DNA of 64,000 bases from positions 94,671 through 158,670 of the forward strand of contig BDDD01000982.1 of assembly GCA_001972305.1 (NCBI GenBank), in the 5' to 3' direction. Under the pieces are notes generated by a model. It had not been told where the DNA came from. It saw nothing but the letters and a program-made list of their open reading frames with translations, and did no database searches. Positions 50,711 to 62,012 of this stretch are shown piece by piece (within the stretch, counting starts at the first letter, position 1; every line of letters starts with the position of its first letter). Source of the stretch: Cephalotus follicularis. Its lineage: Eukaryota > Streptophyta > Magnoliopsida > Oxalidales > Cephalotaceae. The translations under genes were made by a program, and so were the position numbers.

Positions 50711-51758
50711 GAGTGACACAAAATAGGCGTCTGGCATGCGCAGAGACAGTGATGACAAGTGTTCTAATCGTGGCATGCATGTGGGATGCGTGTCACCAGC
50801 TGCCATAACATGCAATGGGAGTGCCTTGCATGTCCTCTATTCCTTCTGCAAGATTTGCAGACCTGCAACCTACAAAAATAGAAGAGAGAGTGTGAGGAGA
50901 GGTGCATTTGAGAGAGAGAAGGAAAATAGGGAAGGTAGAGTTAATGAGATCCTAACGAATTCTAAGACTTTAAGCCTTTATATCAACTGTGAAGAACTGA
51001 TTTTGGTGATAGAAAACACTGAGGAGAAAGAATTGAAGGAGAGAAAGATCTTGTTGGAGCTTGCATGTTAGAGTGTTCAAGGAGAGTGAAGCTTTGATTC
51101 TACTGGTCAGTCACTAATCCGAATTCCTTAATGTTGTTATGGTTAATAGCTAGGAAAATAGACTAGGATTAGATATCCATACCTTCTGTTAACATGATTA
51201 AGAGTTAGTAAGTTTGAATTGAAATAGAATTGGTAAATGGTTCAAAGAAGAGTTGAAATTGTAAGCCTCTAATTCGAATCATGGCTGATATTATGGTAGT
51301 CAATATGTATACGTATACTAATCATCCTCTAAACATACCTTCTGGAACATGCAAGGATGGATGATTGCTGAAATTGGAGATTGAACTTGGTTTAGTTAGA
51401 AATGGAAAATGGAACTTAGGAAGTGGTTGTAAGCTTCTGGTTCCGATTTTGTTTTTATCATGACTAGATAACTAGATGAATGTGTTGGTAATGATATCTA
51501 TATCTGCATACATGCAACCATATAGATTGATTACTGGAATTGGAGGATTGAGATGGGAGAAGGACTTGGAACTCAAAGAGAGAAATCAATCCAAATTGAT
51601 TTCGGGATAGCGTTTAAGGTAGGGGTAATGACATGTTTTTGGAAGATATATTATGCATATCATGTATGGTTAATTTCTGTTTGATTGCATGTGTTGTTTA
51701 AGTTAGTAATTGGACATTGAAATGCATACCCTGCTACTGCCTGCTCTTTCTGGGCAAA

Positions 51759-51872
51759 GCAGTCGACTGTTCTTCATGACAGTCGACTACTCAAATGAAC
51801 CAGTCGACTGTTAAGAACAAACAGTCGACTACTCAACCAAACAACCGACTGTTCTTGGGAACAGCCGACTGT
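51759..51872. repeat. TCGA-palindrome cluster, distal, F2-type solo LTR
   Basis: Six CAGTCGACTG-type motifs spaced about 15-25 bp, about 1.32-1.43 kb from the LTR start. Same relative place as in the F2 LTRs. Confidence 0.9.
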
Positions 51873-53163
51873 CCTGGGTTAAAATCCTGATACGGGCTCT
51901 GATTAGGCCTTAAATTGAATGTGATTAACCTGGCCTCCATGTGGGATGACTGTGATAGTCAATCCTGGCCTTATATAATTACATTTCAGAATTTAAACTA
52001 TGTATATACTCCTTGTGAGAATCTTACAAGAATGACTATGGTATAATGACCTTACTGAACCCTTGGATTGCTACTGTGCTTACTATTTTGCTGTATATGC
52101 TACTGTTATAATTAGTATATACTGTTTTGGGTGTTCATTAACACTACTGTCCCTTATTTTCAAATGATTGTACCAACTAGTGCTTTAAGCACAAATATGA
52201 ATTCATTACGGTTTTCAAAATGGAAATGTATATTGTCAAATGATTACTGATTTTCCTCCAATGAGAGGTACTATTATTGTACTGAATATCGTTTTCCTCC
52301 TACGAGATGTACGATTACTGAATTGTTAAATGTTTCGATAGAAAATAACTTTTATATTGCATACTATTGATATATGTAATATTACTATTGAATTGATTGA
52401 ATTGTTTGTCTATGCTTAATGCCGTTAGTCGAGTGCTGACAGAGGTCACTGGCTATGGAGGTATGTGCCAGGAGTTGGCTAGAGTACCCACCCAAACTTA
52501 TCTGCCTTGTAGATCTTATTTGTTAAACTGCCCGCTAACGCCGACAGTAAATGTTACCTGATCTATCATCTTCGGAGTGTAGGGTGATGGATAGGTGGTG
52601 CATAGTTTGTGCTAGGAGGTAGCGACATGTGACACCCAACCACAGTATGAATTGATTTTACCCTTGTGCGGTATTCTTGCATTGTATTGTCTATGGCCAC
52701 TTGGCATGGTTGCTTATATATTGGAATACTTAATTATGTTATTTTCAATATAAAATGTCATACATGTTGCATTTATATATTCCTTATCTGCATTATCTTC
52801 CTACTTAGCCAAGTGAGGACAACGGCTAACCCCTACAATTTCAGATTAAGCAAGGGCGTTCGGAGAGTGCTGCTGAAGCTTGAAGAGCTTCTATTCTGCT
52901 TAAGGTTGTTATTTTTATGTTGTAATGTAATTGTAATGAACGTTCACACTCCGTGTTGCTGTTTTACTTCTTATGTACAAGGATAACTGCTGGATTGTAT
53001 AAGCACGTAGTATGGGCTGCGTGCGGATGACTTTTATTTTATAATCCAGATATGAATGCTTCCGCTTATATTATTGAATTGTTGAATGAGAATGCTGGAT
53101 TATATTTATTTCTGATATCACCACATATGTTGTCTAAATGTAATTGAAGGGCGGGGTGTGACA

Positions 53164-54140
53164 TGATCATATCTCTCTCGTTTCTTCATGAAATCTTAAA
53201 TGGTTGATTTTTATAGAAACCTTAACATATGGGACCTACAACTTTAAAAATTTACTACATCTTCGTTTCTAAATGAAAAATTATGAACTTCACCATTCTG
53301 AAATCTTTTAGATGTCTACTATAATTTTATTGTTTTATGTTTTCTCTTGAAATGAAAGTTTCTATACGGAATATTAGTTTTAAAAATGTTGAACGATCCT
53401 ATTTTATGAATATTTTGAGCTGATCACTCAAAGTATTGAGAAATGATTTATGAACCACAAAAAGTTAATGAAATGAGATGGACAACTCTTGGATTGCGAT
53501 CCAAAGAGGGATGATGAAGAGCGTAGAGTGCTCGTGGACATGCATGTGATGTAAGGATAGTAATCGGGGAGTGCACAATGCCCCGATGAAGCATGGTTCA
53601 ATTGGGTTCTTTGAGTTTATATAACCCCTCATTTGTTTGAAAGGTTTCTAATCTATGAGAAATTATTAGAAAAATTAATGTGATGAAGTTTTCATTATGA
53701 AACCCTTAAACTGGCTATTTGAGCTCATTCTTTTCAATGTTTTGTTTTCAAATAAATTTTTTCAGGAAATGGTTGAACGTGGAATTTTGAGCTTTGTAGG
53801 TGGTTAGTGAAAGAAGATCTGGAAGCAATTATGTTATGTAGAAACTGTTTTATGATGTAATAAGTCAATAATTCCGTTGTCTAATGTAATATGACAAGTT
53901 ATATATAAATGTAAAGACTTTAGAAATGATTGTTATGGTATATAGTGGTTTCAAATCAGAAGTATGATGATTCTAAAGTTTAGTGTTCAAAGTTGTAAGT
54001 ATATTATGAAGTTACAAAGTTATTGAATATGATATAACATTGAGGTTGTTGTTAAACGATTTAATGGTTCACCCCAGTAACGCACCGAATCCTTAAAGTT
54101 CACTTTGAGCATTTAGTGAACTCGGATCGGGGGCATTACA
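53164..54140 (+). repeat. F3 LTR c, second part
   Basis: Resumes with TGATCATATCTCTCTCG, as in LTR b, and ends GGGGGCATTACA. Confidence 0.9.
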
Positions 54141-54145
54141 TTACG

Positions 54146-54923
54146 GTTACGGGCTAGGACCATTGAGGACTAGCATTATGGGCTAGGACAATTTGAGGAC
54201 TATCATTGACGTGGTCAGTGTTATCTTGACCCCACTCAGCTACGACCCCGAAAAGGTAGGTAGTCGGCGGCAGCACTATCTCAGGCCGGAGAGGTAGAGT
54301 GGTACTTAGACCTGATGGATTGTTTGACCCTATGGATTGTTATGGATTGACTTATGGAGTGTCTACAGACCTTTGGTCTTTTTTATGATTAGGACTAGCC
54401 AAGTATTCCACCCCTTGGGACGTTTGGTATACTAACGCTGTCCACAATTAGCATTCATGCATTTCACATGCCTTGCATATAACTATTTATACCTATTATC
54501 TTCATTGCATATAGTATTACCTACATAGCCATGGTTAGCTGACCCATTCTCGAAATGGGCACAACATTTTAGGGATGAGTGATGAGGACACCTCGACGTG
54601 AAACAGGATGGTTTGCAGAGTAGGATGTCTCACTGCAGTGTAGTTTCCTTTATCTACCTTGTTGTATACGAGATATATTGTATTTTCAGTTGTGATGACC
54701 TGTCGGCTTGTGGCAGTGCTTCAGTTATGTATGATGGATTATGGATATCGTTTGGTTCATCTGACTGAGTATTTGAACTGTTTTTTCTGCATGCATAATT
54801 GTATATTAAAGTTTTAAATTTACAGCGAAATTCGGGTACTATGTTGTGTATAAAGATGGATTATACGGACGGTACATCACGTGTCAGGCACTGGGATGCT
54901 CCTCATGATTCGAGGGCGTGACA
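54146..54923 (+). repeat. LTR4, right part
   Basis: Continues LTR4 after the F3 complex and ends CGAGGGCGTGACA. No primer site follows, so it is a solo LTR or a 3' end. Near 54540 the sequence CCCATTCTCGAAATGGG can fold into a hairpin. Confidence 0.6.
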
Positions 54924-56270
54924 TATTGCTCTCGACTGCCTCAAAATAAAAAACAAGAGATCTCTCTCATTGTGCACTTTGAACTTCTCTTTATATACTA
55001 ATCAAGGCTAAGTAGGATTTTGCCAAGTCTCACTGTGTGATTTTTGACAAGTGTTCCATTGGGATGATAAATATATACTAGTTAATCTACTTAACTAGAT
55101 TTTCCATCATGTGACATGTGTCTAAGACATGAGACTTTTCCAATAATCAGGCAGGACCCAAAAGTCCGGATCAAAATCGGTAACGATGATATATTACCGA
55201 AACGCCCCTAGGGTCCAGTAAAGTCATTTTAAATAGTACCCATACAATTTTAATGACCCCAGAATAATATCTAATATTATCCGAGTGTGAAAATTTAATT
55301 CTAAATTAATTTCCACTTTAAAAGTCCATTTCCGATTTACCCGGTACTTTATCTTGTCGACGGTTACTGTGTACTTTATCCGTAGTCATTACGGCTTCGA
55401 CCCCGACTTAGGGTAATGATATGTATCAACCCTAGTTTTTTCCGGTAACTTTAAATCCTTATGTTCTTTATGACTATTGGTGGATTTTTCCAGAAACCCA
55501 GTTTCAAGTCCGTCGGAACCTGCGCATGCATTTTCCAGTCAGTAATGAATACACATAGCATAGAGCCTACCACCCTCGCTATAGGTGTGGCGATTCCATC
55601 TTGCGTACTTGCTTACATTCATGCAGATTTCGTAAGGCCCAAAGACCACCCATTTCTCAATCCGACGAGAGGACTGGGTAGGGCGGAAATCAAAGCAAAA
55701 CTCCTTGTACATAATGTGAAGCAATAGCTCAGGTCTAAGGATCAGACAAGTCCTCTAAGTTCCTGCTAGTCACCTATACAATACCTCCACATATAGGAAT
55801 CGCTAGTGACAGGGGATTAGCGACCATTCAAGTAGCGTTCCTATGGTGGGTCAGGTACAGTGTACGTGCTCTAAGCACGCACCCCGTATTAGCCCTAATG
55901 TTCCTCAAAAATGGTAATGAGATACTCCATCCTCCACCCTCGGGAGCGAGCATAACAGGACATGCCTAACTGATTCACTTATGCCTTTATAATTGAACCT
56001 CTGACTTCGAACAATTTACTCATAGGGAAAAAGGTAGTCGTTCTCATAACCCCCAGGCCCGACATCCAACCCTTGATGTGATTGGGCACCATATGTGTAA
56101 GTAGATAATAAATTGAACTACTTCAATATGTGATAAAACACATACGGCATGCCAGTATTGAATAAAAGTATGAACATATGTCACGTAAATGGAATAAGGC
56201 TGTTTATTCTCAGAGGTTATTACGGACATATCCAACCACTTAGTGGCTCGACGGTTCGCCATCTCTAACA
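54924..56270 (-). repeat. Copia LTR, relative of the one at 5082-6538
   Basis: On the minus strand it starts TGTTAGAGATGGCG at 56270. The segments around 55630-55690 (AAGGCCCAAAGACCACCC) and 55850-55980 (ACCCCGTATTAGC, CCATCCTCCACC) match 5895-6240. No polypurine tract adjoins it, so it is a solo LTR or a fragment. The left end is set where LTR4 stops and is uncertain. A small frame at 55461-55727 is LTR sequence. Confidence 0.65.
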
Positions 56271-57362
56271 GTTTATGCTTAGGGCTATAAGATATAAGAT
56301 TTCTTGGCCAGGATGAAAAAGGTAATGGAATGTTGATTCAAATATCGGAGATCAGTTAAATTCAAAGGGTTTCTAATTTGATCGTTATAACTAATTACCT
56401 ACGATAGCATTTTAATGAATGAACTATGGGGGTCTAACATGTTCCTTGCCCTAGGTTTAATTCGAGTATTATCGGTAGAGAGACTATACGTACTCGTAAC
56501 TGTAGTTTGAGGTTCAAGATTATATTAATACTACCTTAAGCTCAATATGCATTGCTAGGTGTCGATGTTGATCATTAGAATAATCGAGATTAATTTATTA
56601 TTAATCACGTGTAACAAAGAACTAAAATAAGGGTTTAATTCTTTTATTTTGATTATAAGCTTCTAATGCAAATATGAATGACTAATTGAACAATCATAAG
56701 TGTTCTGATTAATCCTCTGTTCAGCGTAATTATGAACACAGAGAGCCACACACAATGCAAGATATTTAGTGAGAGATAATTGATTAAAGAATTAATTAAT
56801 TATACTAATGCGATTAGTTTAATTGAATGGGATTATGAGATAAGCTACATGATTAATGAGATTAATCATGTTGTCTATTCTCATGACTTATTTATGTTTG
56901 ACTTGGTGAAGTCATTAGGTAATAAGCTTTGGCCATTACTTACTATATAAAGAAAGTGTATTATGAGTTAAGACATAAGAGGTCATTTCACCATAAGGAA
57001 AAAGGAGACTAAGGCATTAGAGACTAGCATCTCCTCCTTGGTTCCTTTTCTCTTGGGCTGAAATTTTCACACACTATCTCATGCACTCACTCTCACTTCT
57101 CTCTTGGTGTGGATCATCTTGGAGATAGCATAACCTTTGCTATTAAAAATGCCTTGAAGTGAGATCGGATTTGAAAAGATTTGTTGGAGTAAAGAAACTT
57201 TGAAGTAAGTGTTACATTCATCTTTGTCTTCTCTTTTTCTTTTGTTTTAGTATGTCAAAGTGTTGATCAAAGTGATCTTGGCATTAGGTTTTGTTTATAG
57301 TAAATCCATTGCATTTTAGGGTTTGCTAGTTTGGGTTAGATTAAGTGTTAATCTAGCCACCA
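56271..57362 (+). repeat. Probable Copia-like 5' LTR, left end unresolved
   Basis: AT-rich non-coding sequence ending GTTAATCTAGCCACCA at 57362, followed five bases later by a primer-site match. This is the layout of the end of a Copia 5' LTR on the plus strand. A TGTTG at 56331 could be its start but I cannot confirm it. Confidence 0.45.
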
Positions 57363-57367
57363 TTAAA

Positions 57368-57380
57368 TGGTATCAGTGCC
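57368..57380 (+). other. Primer-binding-site-like sequence
   Basis: TGGTATCAGTGCC, one base different from TGGTATCAGAGCC, the usual Copia match to initiator-Met tRNA. Confidence 0.6.
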
Positions 57381-58210
57381 GATTTTGATCACACTTTAAT
57401 ATATTTTTGTGTTGTGATAAACGTATTTGTAATGAGCTTGCCATTGATGTAAAAATTTCTTGTTTTGGAGACCTAAATTTTATTCTAAGGTTAAGCATCA
57501 TATTGATGACCAAAAGAGTTTTGTTTTGATTTTTGAGCACACCAATGTGATTGTGTGTATGATGGGGACATATTTCTCTCTTGGACCTAAGCCTAAAAAT
57601 CAACTTAATCATCTCCCTATGTGGCTTGAAATTTTCAGACCAAAAGAGCTTCATTCTCCATTAACGGAGTTTGTTTGAAGCTCTTAAGTCATTTTCATGA
57701 AGATGATGACAAAGGCCCTTTGATGCATTAATATATAAAGTCTCTAAACTTTATAATATGTGAGACATATTAATATGTATACCTTACTCACTTTAATATC
57801 ACGAAAGTCAGTAAAGTCCACAAACTTGAGTATAAAGTTATATTTCATGTGAATAGTCGGTTAGATGTAAGAGTTGCATTTAATTTTGATGTAAGTTTTG
57901 CATTAATAGGAGATGTGAAGGTTGAGTGAGAGAGAGGACAATGGTGGGATGGCAATGGGTGCATTTAATGGGAGGTTGGAGTGGGGTTTAAGTGTTATGC
58001 ATCCCTTATGACATTTTCCTACATATAAATAACTTTGTCTCTTCCTTTAATAAAGTAGACTGTTATGCAAGATTCAATCATGGCCCTTGGATCAATTCAT
58101 GAGACGGATGGCTAGGATTTGATCTTGACTTTTAGGGTTGAAGTTGTCTCATCTGATGAAGGGTTGGATACAGGGACAAGTGGCATGTGTGGATGGATGA
58201 CACAAGGCAC
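57381..58210. other. No recognisable gene; possible decayed retroelement leader
   Basis: About 830 bp following the primer-like site. Short frames on both strands (for example 57460-57678) show no domain known to me. The stretch may be the decayed leader of a Copia-like element or plain intergenic DNA. Confidence 0.35.
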
Positions 58211-58212
58211 TT

Positions 58213-58512
58213 GTGTAAGCCCCAGAATAAATTGTAATTGTTTATGATAAATGATATTGTGAAGTAGTGTTTTGCACATATTATATTATCGACGGATTGT
58301 ATTGTTATGCATAGTATAATTCTTTTATGAATTATCGTGACCAAGCATCACTAAAAAAGTGAGGGAGTAAAAATATATTATGGCATATGGACCCAATGCC
58401 TTAGAAATTATTGCAAAACGACAAAGGCGGCTATGCTTTTCTCCTTGTTTAAAACACTGAGCTTGTGGAATGTGGAAAAAGAAAAGAGAAATAAAAAGAG
58501 AGGGAGAGCGCC
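58213..58512 (+). repeat. LTR6, first part (Ty3-type LTR)
   Basis: Starts TGTAAGCCCCAGAATAAATT, like the TGTAATGACCAGAATTTT start of F3 LTRs, and runs to the solo LTR at 58513. After that insertion it resumes at 61370. Confidence 0.5.
58508..58512. repeat. Target-site duplication of LTR5 (left copy)
   Basis: GCGCC, repeated exactly at 61365-61369. Confidence 0.92.
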
Positions 58513-59227
58513 TGTCACACCCCGTCTTTCCACATCATAGACAACATATAAGTGGTAAAGCAATCAACATAAGGTAATCCAGCTCATACAAAATTTCCAA
58601 CAAATAAAAACCTTCAATAGCGGAAGCAACAACATAAACGAGCCGAATATAAACACGCATCACGCATCCCATACTACGTGATGCCCGATAATCCAAACAT
58701 AACTGTTGATCGCCCAAAACAGAGCGTGAAATAATAATACCGTACGAGATAACAATGTAATCCATGTTACAAACAATCCAAAATACATATCATGATCAAT
58801 GTTCAACAACCCAAATACATAAAAAGAGAATATCCAAGCCTTCTCTTTAAGTCTGCCAGCATGCTCCATATCAAGACCCCACTTCATTAATCTGTTGCAG
58901 TAGGGGTTAGCCTTTGTCCTCACTCGGCTAAGTGAATAAATCCATAAAATACAGTTCGAGTCATAAGATAAAGAGTATCATGAATGAATGCATAATGATG
59001 AGCCATGACATGTAATTTTTACAGTGAAAATACCTCTGTATGTACATATAAAAATATATGCATGCTCGCAATACAAGTATAACTCAAAAGTTATATCAAC
59101 ACAAGCAGTAAATATGTTCCCAAAAAGGAACCAGACAAACAAGTCGTCATGACCGTCGCCACCTCCTGGCCCCAACGTCATGCACTCTTACTCCATCCCG
59201 AACGGTTTTGGAGCAAGTCCTCAATAA

Positions 59228-59470
59228 GTTGTTTAGCACGGCGGCTAAACCAACAGCAAGTTACTAGCACAGTGGCTAAGTAATCGACAAGTTATTAGCA
59301 CGGCGGCTAATAATCAACAAGTTATTAGCACGATGGCCAATAATCAACAAGTTATTAGCACGATGGCTAATAATCAACAAGTTATTAGCACGATGGCCAA
59401 TAATCAACAAGTTATTAGCACGATGGCCAATAATCAACAAGTTATTAGCACGATGGCCAATAATCAACAA
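59228..59470. repeat. 30-bp minisatellite in LTR5
   Basis: Eight tandem units of about 30 bp (GTTATTAGCACGATGGCCAA plus TAATCAACAA). The last six, from 59291, are exactly 30 bp each and nearly identical. The first two are more diverged. The frame that reads through them (59276-59497, minus, ANNLLIIGHR repeats) is a product of the repeat, not a gene. Confidence 0.95.
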
Positions 59471-59954
59471 GCACAAGCATTTCACAGTACAAGTCAAGCA
59501 ATTACATATGATTACTTGATCAAATATATTTGTTTGAAATATACTTTTCCGTTCACAAGTTGTAATAAGTCACAAACTTAAAACAATACATTTCTCTTTG
59601 CCTTTGGAAATACTTCCCCAATCATTTCAAAAATATATACATTCATAATTTATACATTTTCGCAAATTTCCTTTGGTTTCATAATCAAACCTTTAAAACA
59701 TTTCTCTGTCATCGGAAATACTTCCCCAACATTTCGAAAACATATAAATTCATATATTGACAAATATACATTTTCGCGCAAATGATCATAATAATCATGC
59801 AAGCTTTTCAAAATGGTTTAACACTTTTAGGAAAGCAACGATAATGCAAATCACAGTAACAATGTAAACATATGCTCAGAATGCATCTAGGTTCGTTCCT
59901 AGGGTCGTTACGGGTCCAGCGGGTCCTAATTGAGTGAAATCCTACTGATCAGGG

Positions 59955-60300
59955 GAAAAGGCGTCAATGTCAATCACTAATGCGTCGACGTCTTTATCAT
60001 ACCAGAGAGTGTCTATACGCGAGTCTTGGTTCGGGAGGGTGAAATCCGACCTATTAATCCCTTATGTAATCGAATATCACTCTCTAAACGTGTAAGGAAT
60101 GCTACTGATTAACAGCAACATAACCAGAACATGAAATCGAAATCAACAGGCGATCCCAAGTGGCTTAAATGGCCATCTGAAATGAACCTTACAGTTCAAC
60201 GATGTTTCCAGAAAAGGCATCGATGTCAATAAAACGACATCGATGTCTTTCACATATTCACACGAAGGCGTCGACGTCTTTACATAGGCGTCGATGTCTG
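59955..60300. repeat. TCGA-palindrome cluster, distal, LTR5
   Basis: Six motifs of GGCGTCGACGTCTTT or CATCGATGTC type, about 1.06-1.41 kb from the sense start of the LTR. Confidence 0.85.
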
Positions 60301-61024
60301 CGCAACCCAGAACGTCATTTCCACAATTTTAACATACCAAGCCATTGACAAATCCATCCTTTACACAACCAGTCCACATATTCATGTAATCGTACATGTA
60401 TAATTAACTCAGTGTACCACAGTAACACTACAACAAGTCCAGAATCTCAATTCGATCATTAACATGCAATTCACCATGCTATTCATTAACCTAGAACTCA
60501 AAATGCATATATAAATCCATCACTTTCCCCTACCTTGTTGTTCCAAGTTAGGAACTGGAAAGTCCACCTCTTTGAGTTCCTAAGTTCTGGCTACTAGCAG
60601 CTCCAAGATTCCTTCAGCAGCTGCCACCCACGAGCTCCAATCTCAAGCTTCAAGCATACTCTCACACTCACTGTTTTCTTTCCTTTCTTTCTTCTGGTGT
60701 TTAAAACGAGAGAGATAAGTGGGGAGGGATATTCTTATGCAGATGGCTCCCCCCCAACAGCCTTCTGCTGACATTTAACAGGCCACCCCCGAGATCTCTC
60801 CCACTTTCCAGGTTTCTGCATTTTCTTTTTGCTTTCTATTCTTCCTTTTTTTACAGGTTGCATGTTAGGCTGTATATTCCTTGCATGTTCCAGGTGATGG
60901 GCATGTTTTAGTATTCCTGGCAATACACCGACATGCTCAACACGTCATAATGCACTTGTAAAGGCATCAGGTAAAGCCTCCAAACAAATCCCCTTGCATG
61001 GTACTCTGCCAGCGAAAAAGCTCG

Positions 61025-61195
61025 ACAGACGTTCCTACAAAGGCGTCGACGTCTTTACTTAGACGTCGATGTCTTTTCCATTTTTTGTAAGAAGGTGTCG
61101 ATGCCTTCTCCCAAAGTCGACGTGAATGCCCACGCATTCACGCGTATTTCAATCCTCAAAGGCGTCGACGTCTTTCCAAAGACGTCGATGTCTTT
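61025..61195. repeat. TCGA-palindrome cluster, proximal, LTR5
   Basis: Six motifs, among them AAAGGCGTCGACGTCTTT twice (61037 and 61158 areas) and AGACGTCGATGTCTTT twice, about 170-340 bp from the sense start of the LTR. Confidence 0.88.
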
Positions 61196-61369
61196 ATCCC
61201 AAAACAACATCATTTCAAGCTTTAACATACTCATTCCATTCCCAAAATCTCAACTAGGGTTTGTAAGCATATTTTGAGTTCAAAACTCAACATTCTCATT
61301 AAATCAAGTTTAAGATTACATCATAAATCGAAATATTACATTCAGGAAAATACCGGGGGTTACAGCGCC

Positions 61370-62012
61370 AACGGGAGAGAAGAGAAAGAGGAGAGAGCGC
61401 TAGCGGGAGAGAAGAGAGAGAAAGAGACTCTAATGTGGCGCGACGCCAAGAACGGAGAGCCACCGGACAGAGTCTTCATTGCCAACGGTAAGATCTTTTT
61501 TTCCTACTCCTTCCTCTTTTCATCTTTCTCTGTTGCCCGATGCCTCACGTCACTGCCATCTCTACCGTGCATTCCACCGCCATAAATATTCACGGTTGGA
61601 GCGGGTTTTCATCGTTAAGACCAGCTCTTCCCCTTTTGATGGCTGTTGAGGCAATTTCTGATCAGAATCGACCGGAATGTGAAGACTGAGTCAAGCTAGT
61701 ATGTTTGACATGGCGAAGCCTATGACACGGCATTTCGGCTGACTCATGGTCGCTAACGGCTTGATCGAAGGCTCTTGATGCCGGATATGGCGCGACCGGA
61801 GCTCGAGCGACCTGGGCAGAGCTTCGGCAAAGCGAACCAACACCGATTCTCGGTGAGTTGTGGGTAGAGATGCCTAGAGCCGACTGTTTTGCGACACTTT
61901 TGTGAAGCGGCCGTAATTGTGGATGATCAAAGAGTCAACTTAGTGAGTGAACTCACTACCGGTCGTGCGGAAAGTTCTACGGTGAGTCACGTCTAGTCTC
62001 CTGCTGTAGTGT
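61370..62012 (+). repeat. LTR6, second part
   Basis: Purine-rich, then GC-rich sequence with a splice-donor-like CCAACGGTAAGATC near 61482-61495. It resembles the minus strand of the E1 LTR at the left edge in composition and layout. I infer the leader part of a large Ty3 LTR. No coding domain is seen. Confidence 0.5.
62008..62012. repeat. Target-site duplication of Cassandra element (left copy)
   Basis: AGTGT, repeated exactly at 62897-62901. Confidence 0.92.

Larger units (their letters stand above)
50439..53163 (+). repeat. F2-type solo LTR, full length
   Basis: 2725 bp, with ends TTTAATAACCCC and GGGGTGTGACA, flanked by TAATC (50434-50438) and TGATC (53164-53168), a 4/5 duplication. It is in the opposite orientation to F2 itself and to the short solo LTR. 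It has the two TCGA-palindrome clusters at 50610-50710 and 51759-51872, and the TTAGCC/GGCTAA hairpin at 52805-52829. It has no interior. The open frames in it are LTR sequence without domains. Confidence 0.9.
34241..54140 (+). mobile_element. F3 complex: three LTRs and two internal regions of one Ty3 family
   Basis: The order is LTR (34241-36203), internal A (36204-42457), shared LTR (42458-44458), internal B (44459-49496), LTR (49497-50438 and 53164-54140). The outer ends are flanked by TTACA (34236-34240) and TTACG (54141-54145), a 4/5 target duplication. Both internal regions are chromovirus gag-pol fossils. Two F2-type solo LTRs have inserted since (40685-41834 and 50439-53163). The structure suggests one insertion that grew by unequal LTR-LTR recombination. 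By eye the LTRs are about 91% alike where compared, so the family is older than F2. Each unit has well over ten breaks. Confidence 0.88.
58513..61364 (-). repeat. LTR5: solo LTR, distant relative of the F2 LTR
   Basis: 2852 bp, TGTCACACCCCG to GGGGGTTACA, with a perfect GCGCC duplication and no interior. It shares the F2 LTR layout: similar start, the TTAGCC/GGCTAA hairpin (58907-58931) and two TCGA-palindrome clusters. Here, however, the motif is GGCGTCGACGTCTTT/ACATCGATGTCTTT instead of CAGTCGACTG. It also carries a 30-bp minisatellite. Most of its sequence otherwise differs from F2. Confidence 0.9.

Noticed and set aside
55461-55727. 88-codon frame
   Set aside because: Lies in a Copia LTR whose relative at 5082-6538 does not keep it open.
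57373-57678. Small frames on both strands
   Set aside because: No recognisable domain, and they overlap on opposite strands in AT-rich sequence.
59291-59470. CRISPR-like regular repeats
   Set aside because: Units are directly tandem with no spacers, in a plant LTR.
59276-59497. Repeat protein (ANNLLIIGHR units)
   Set aside because: A 30-bp minisatellite keeps any frame open; it reads open on both strands and lies in a solo LTR.
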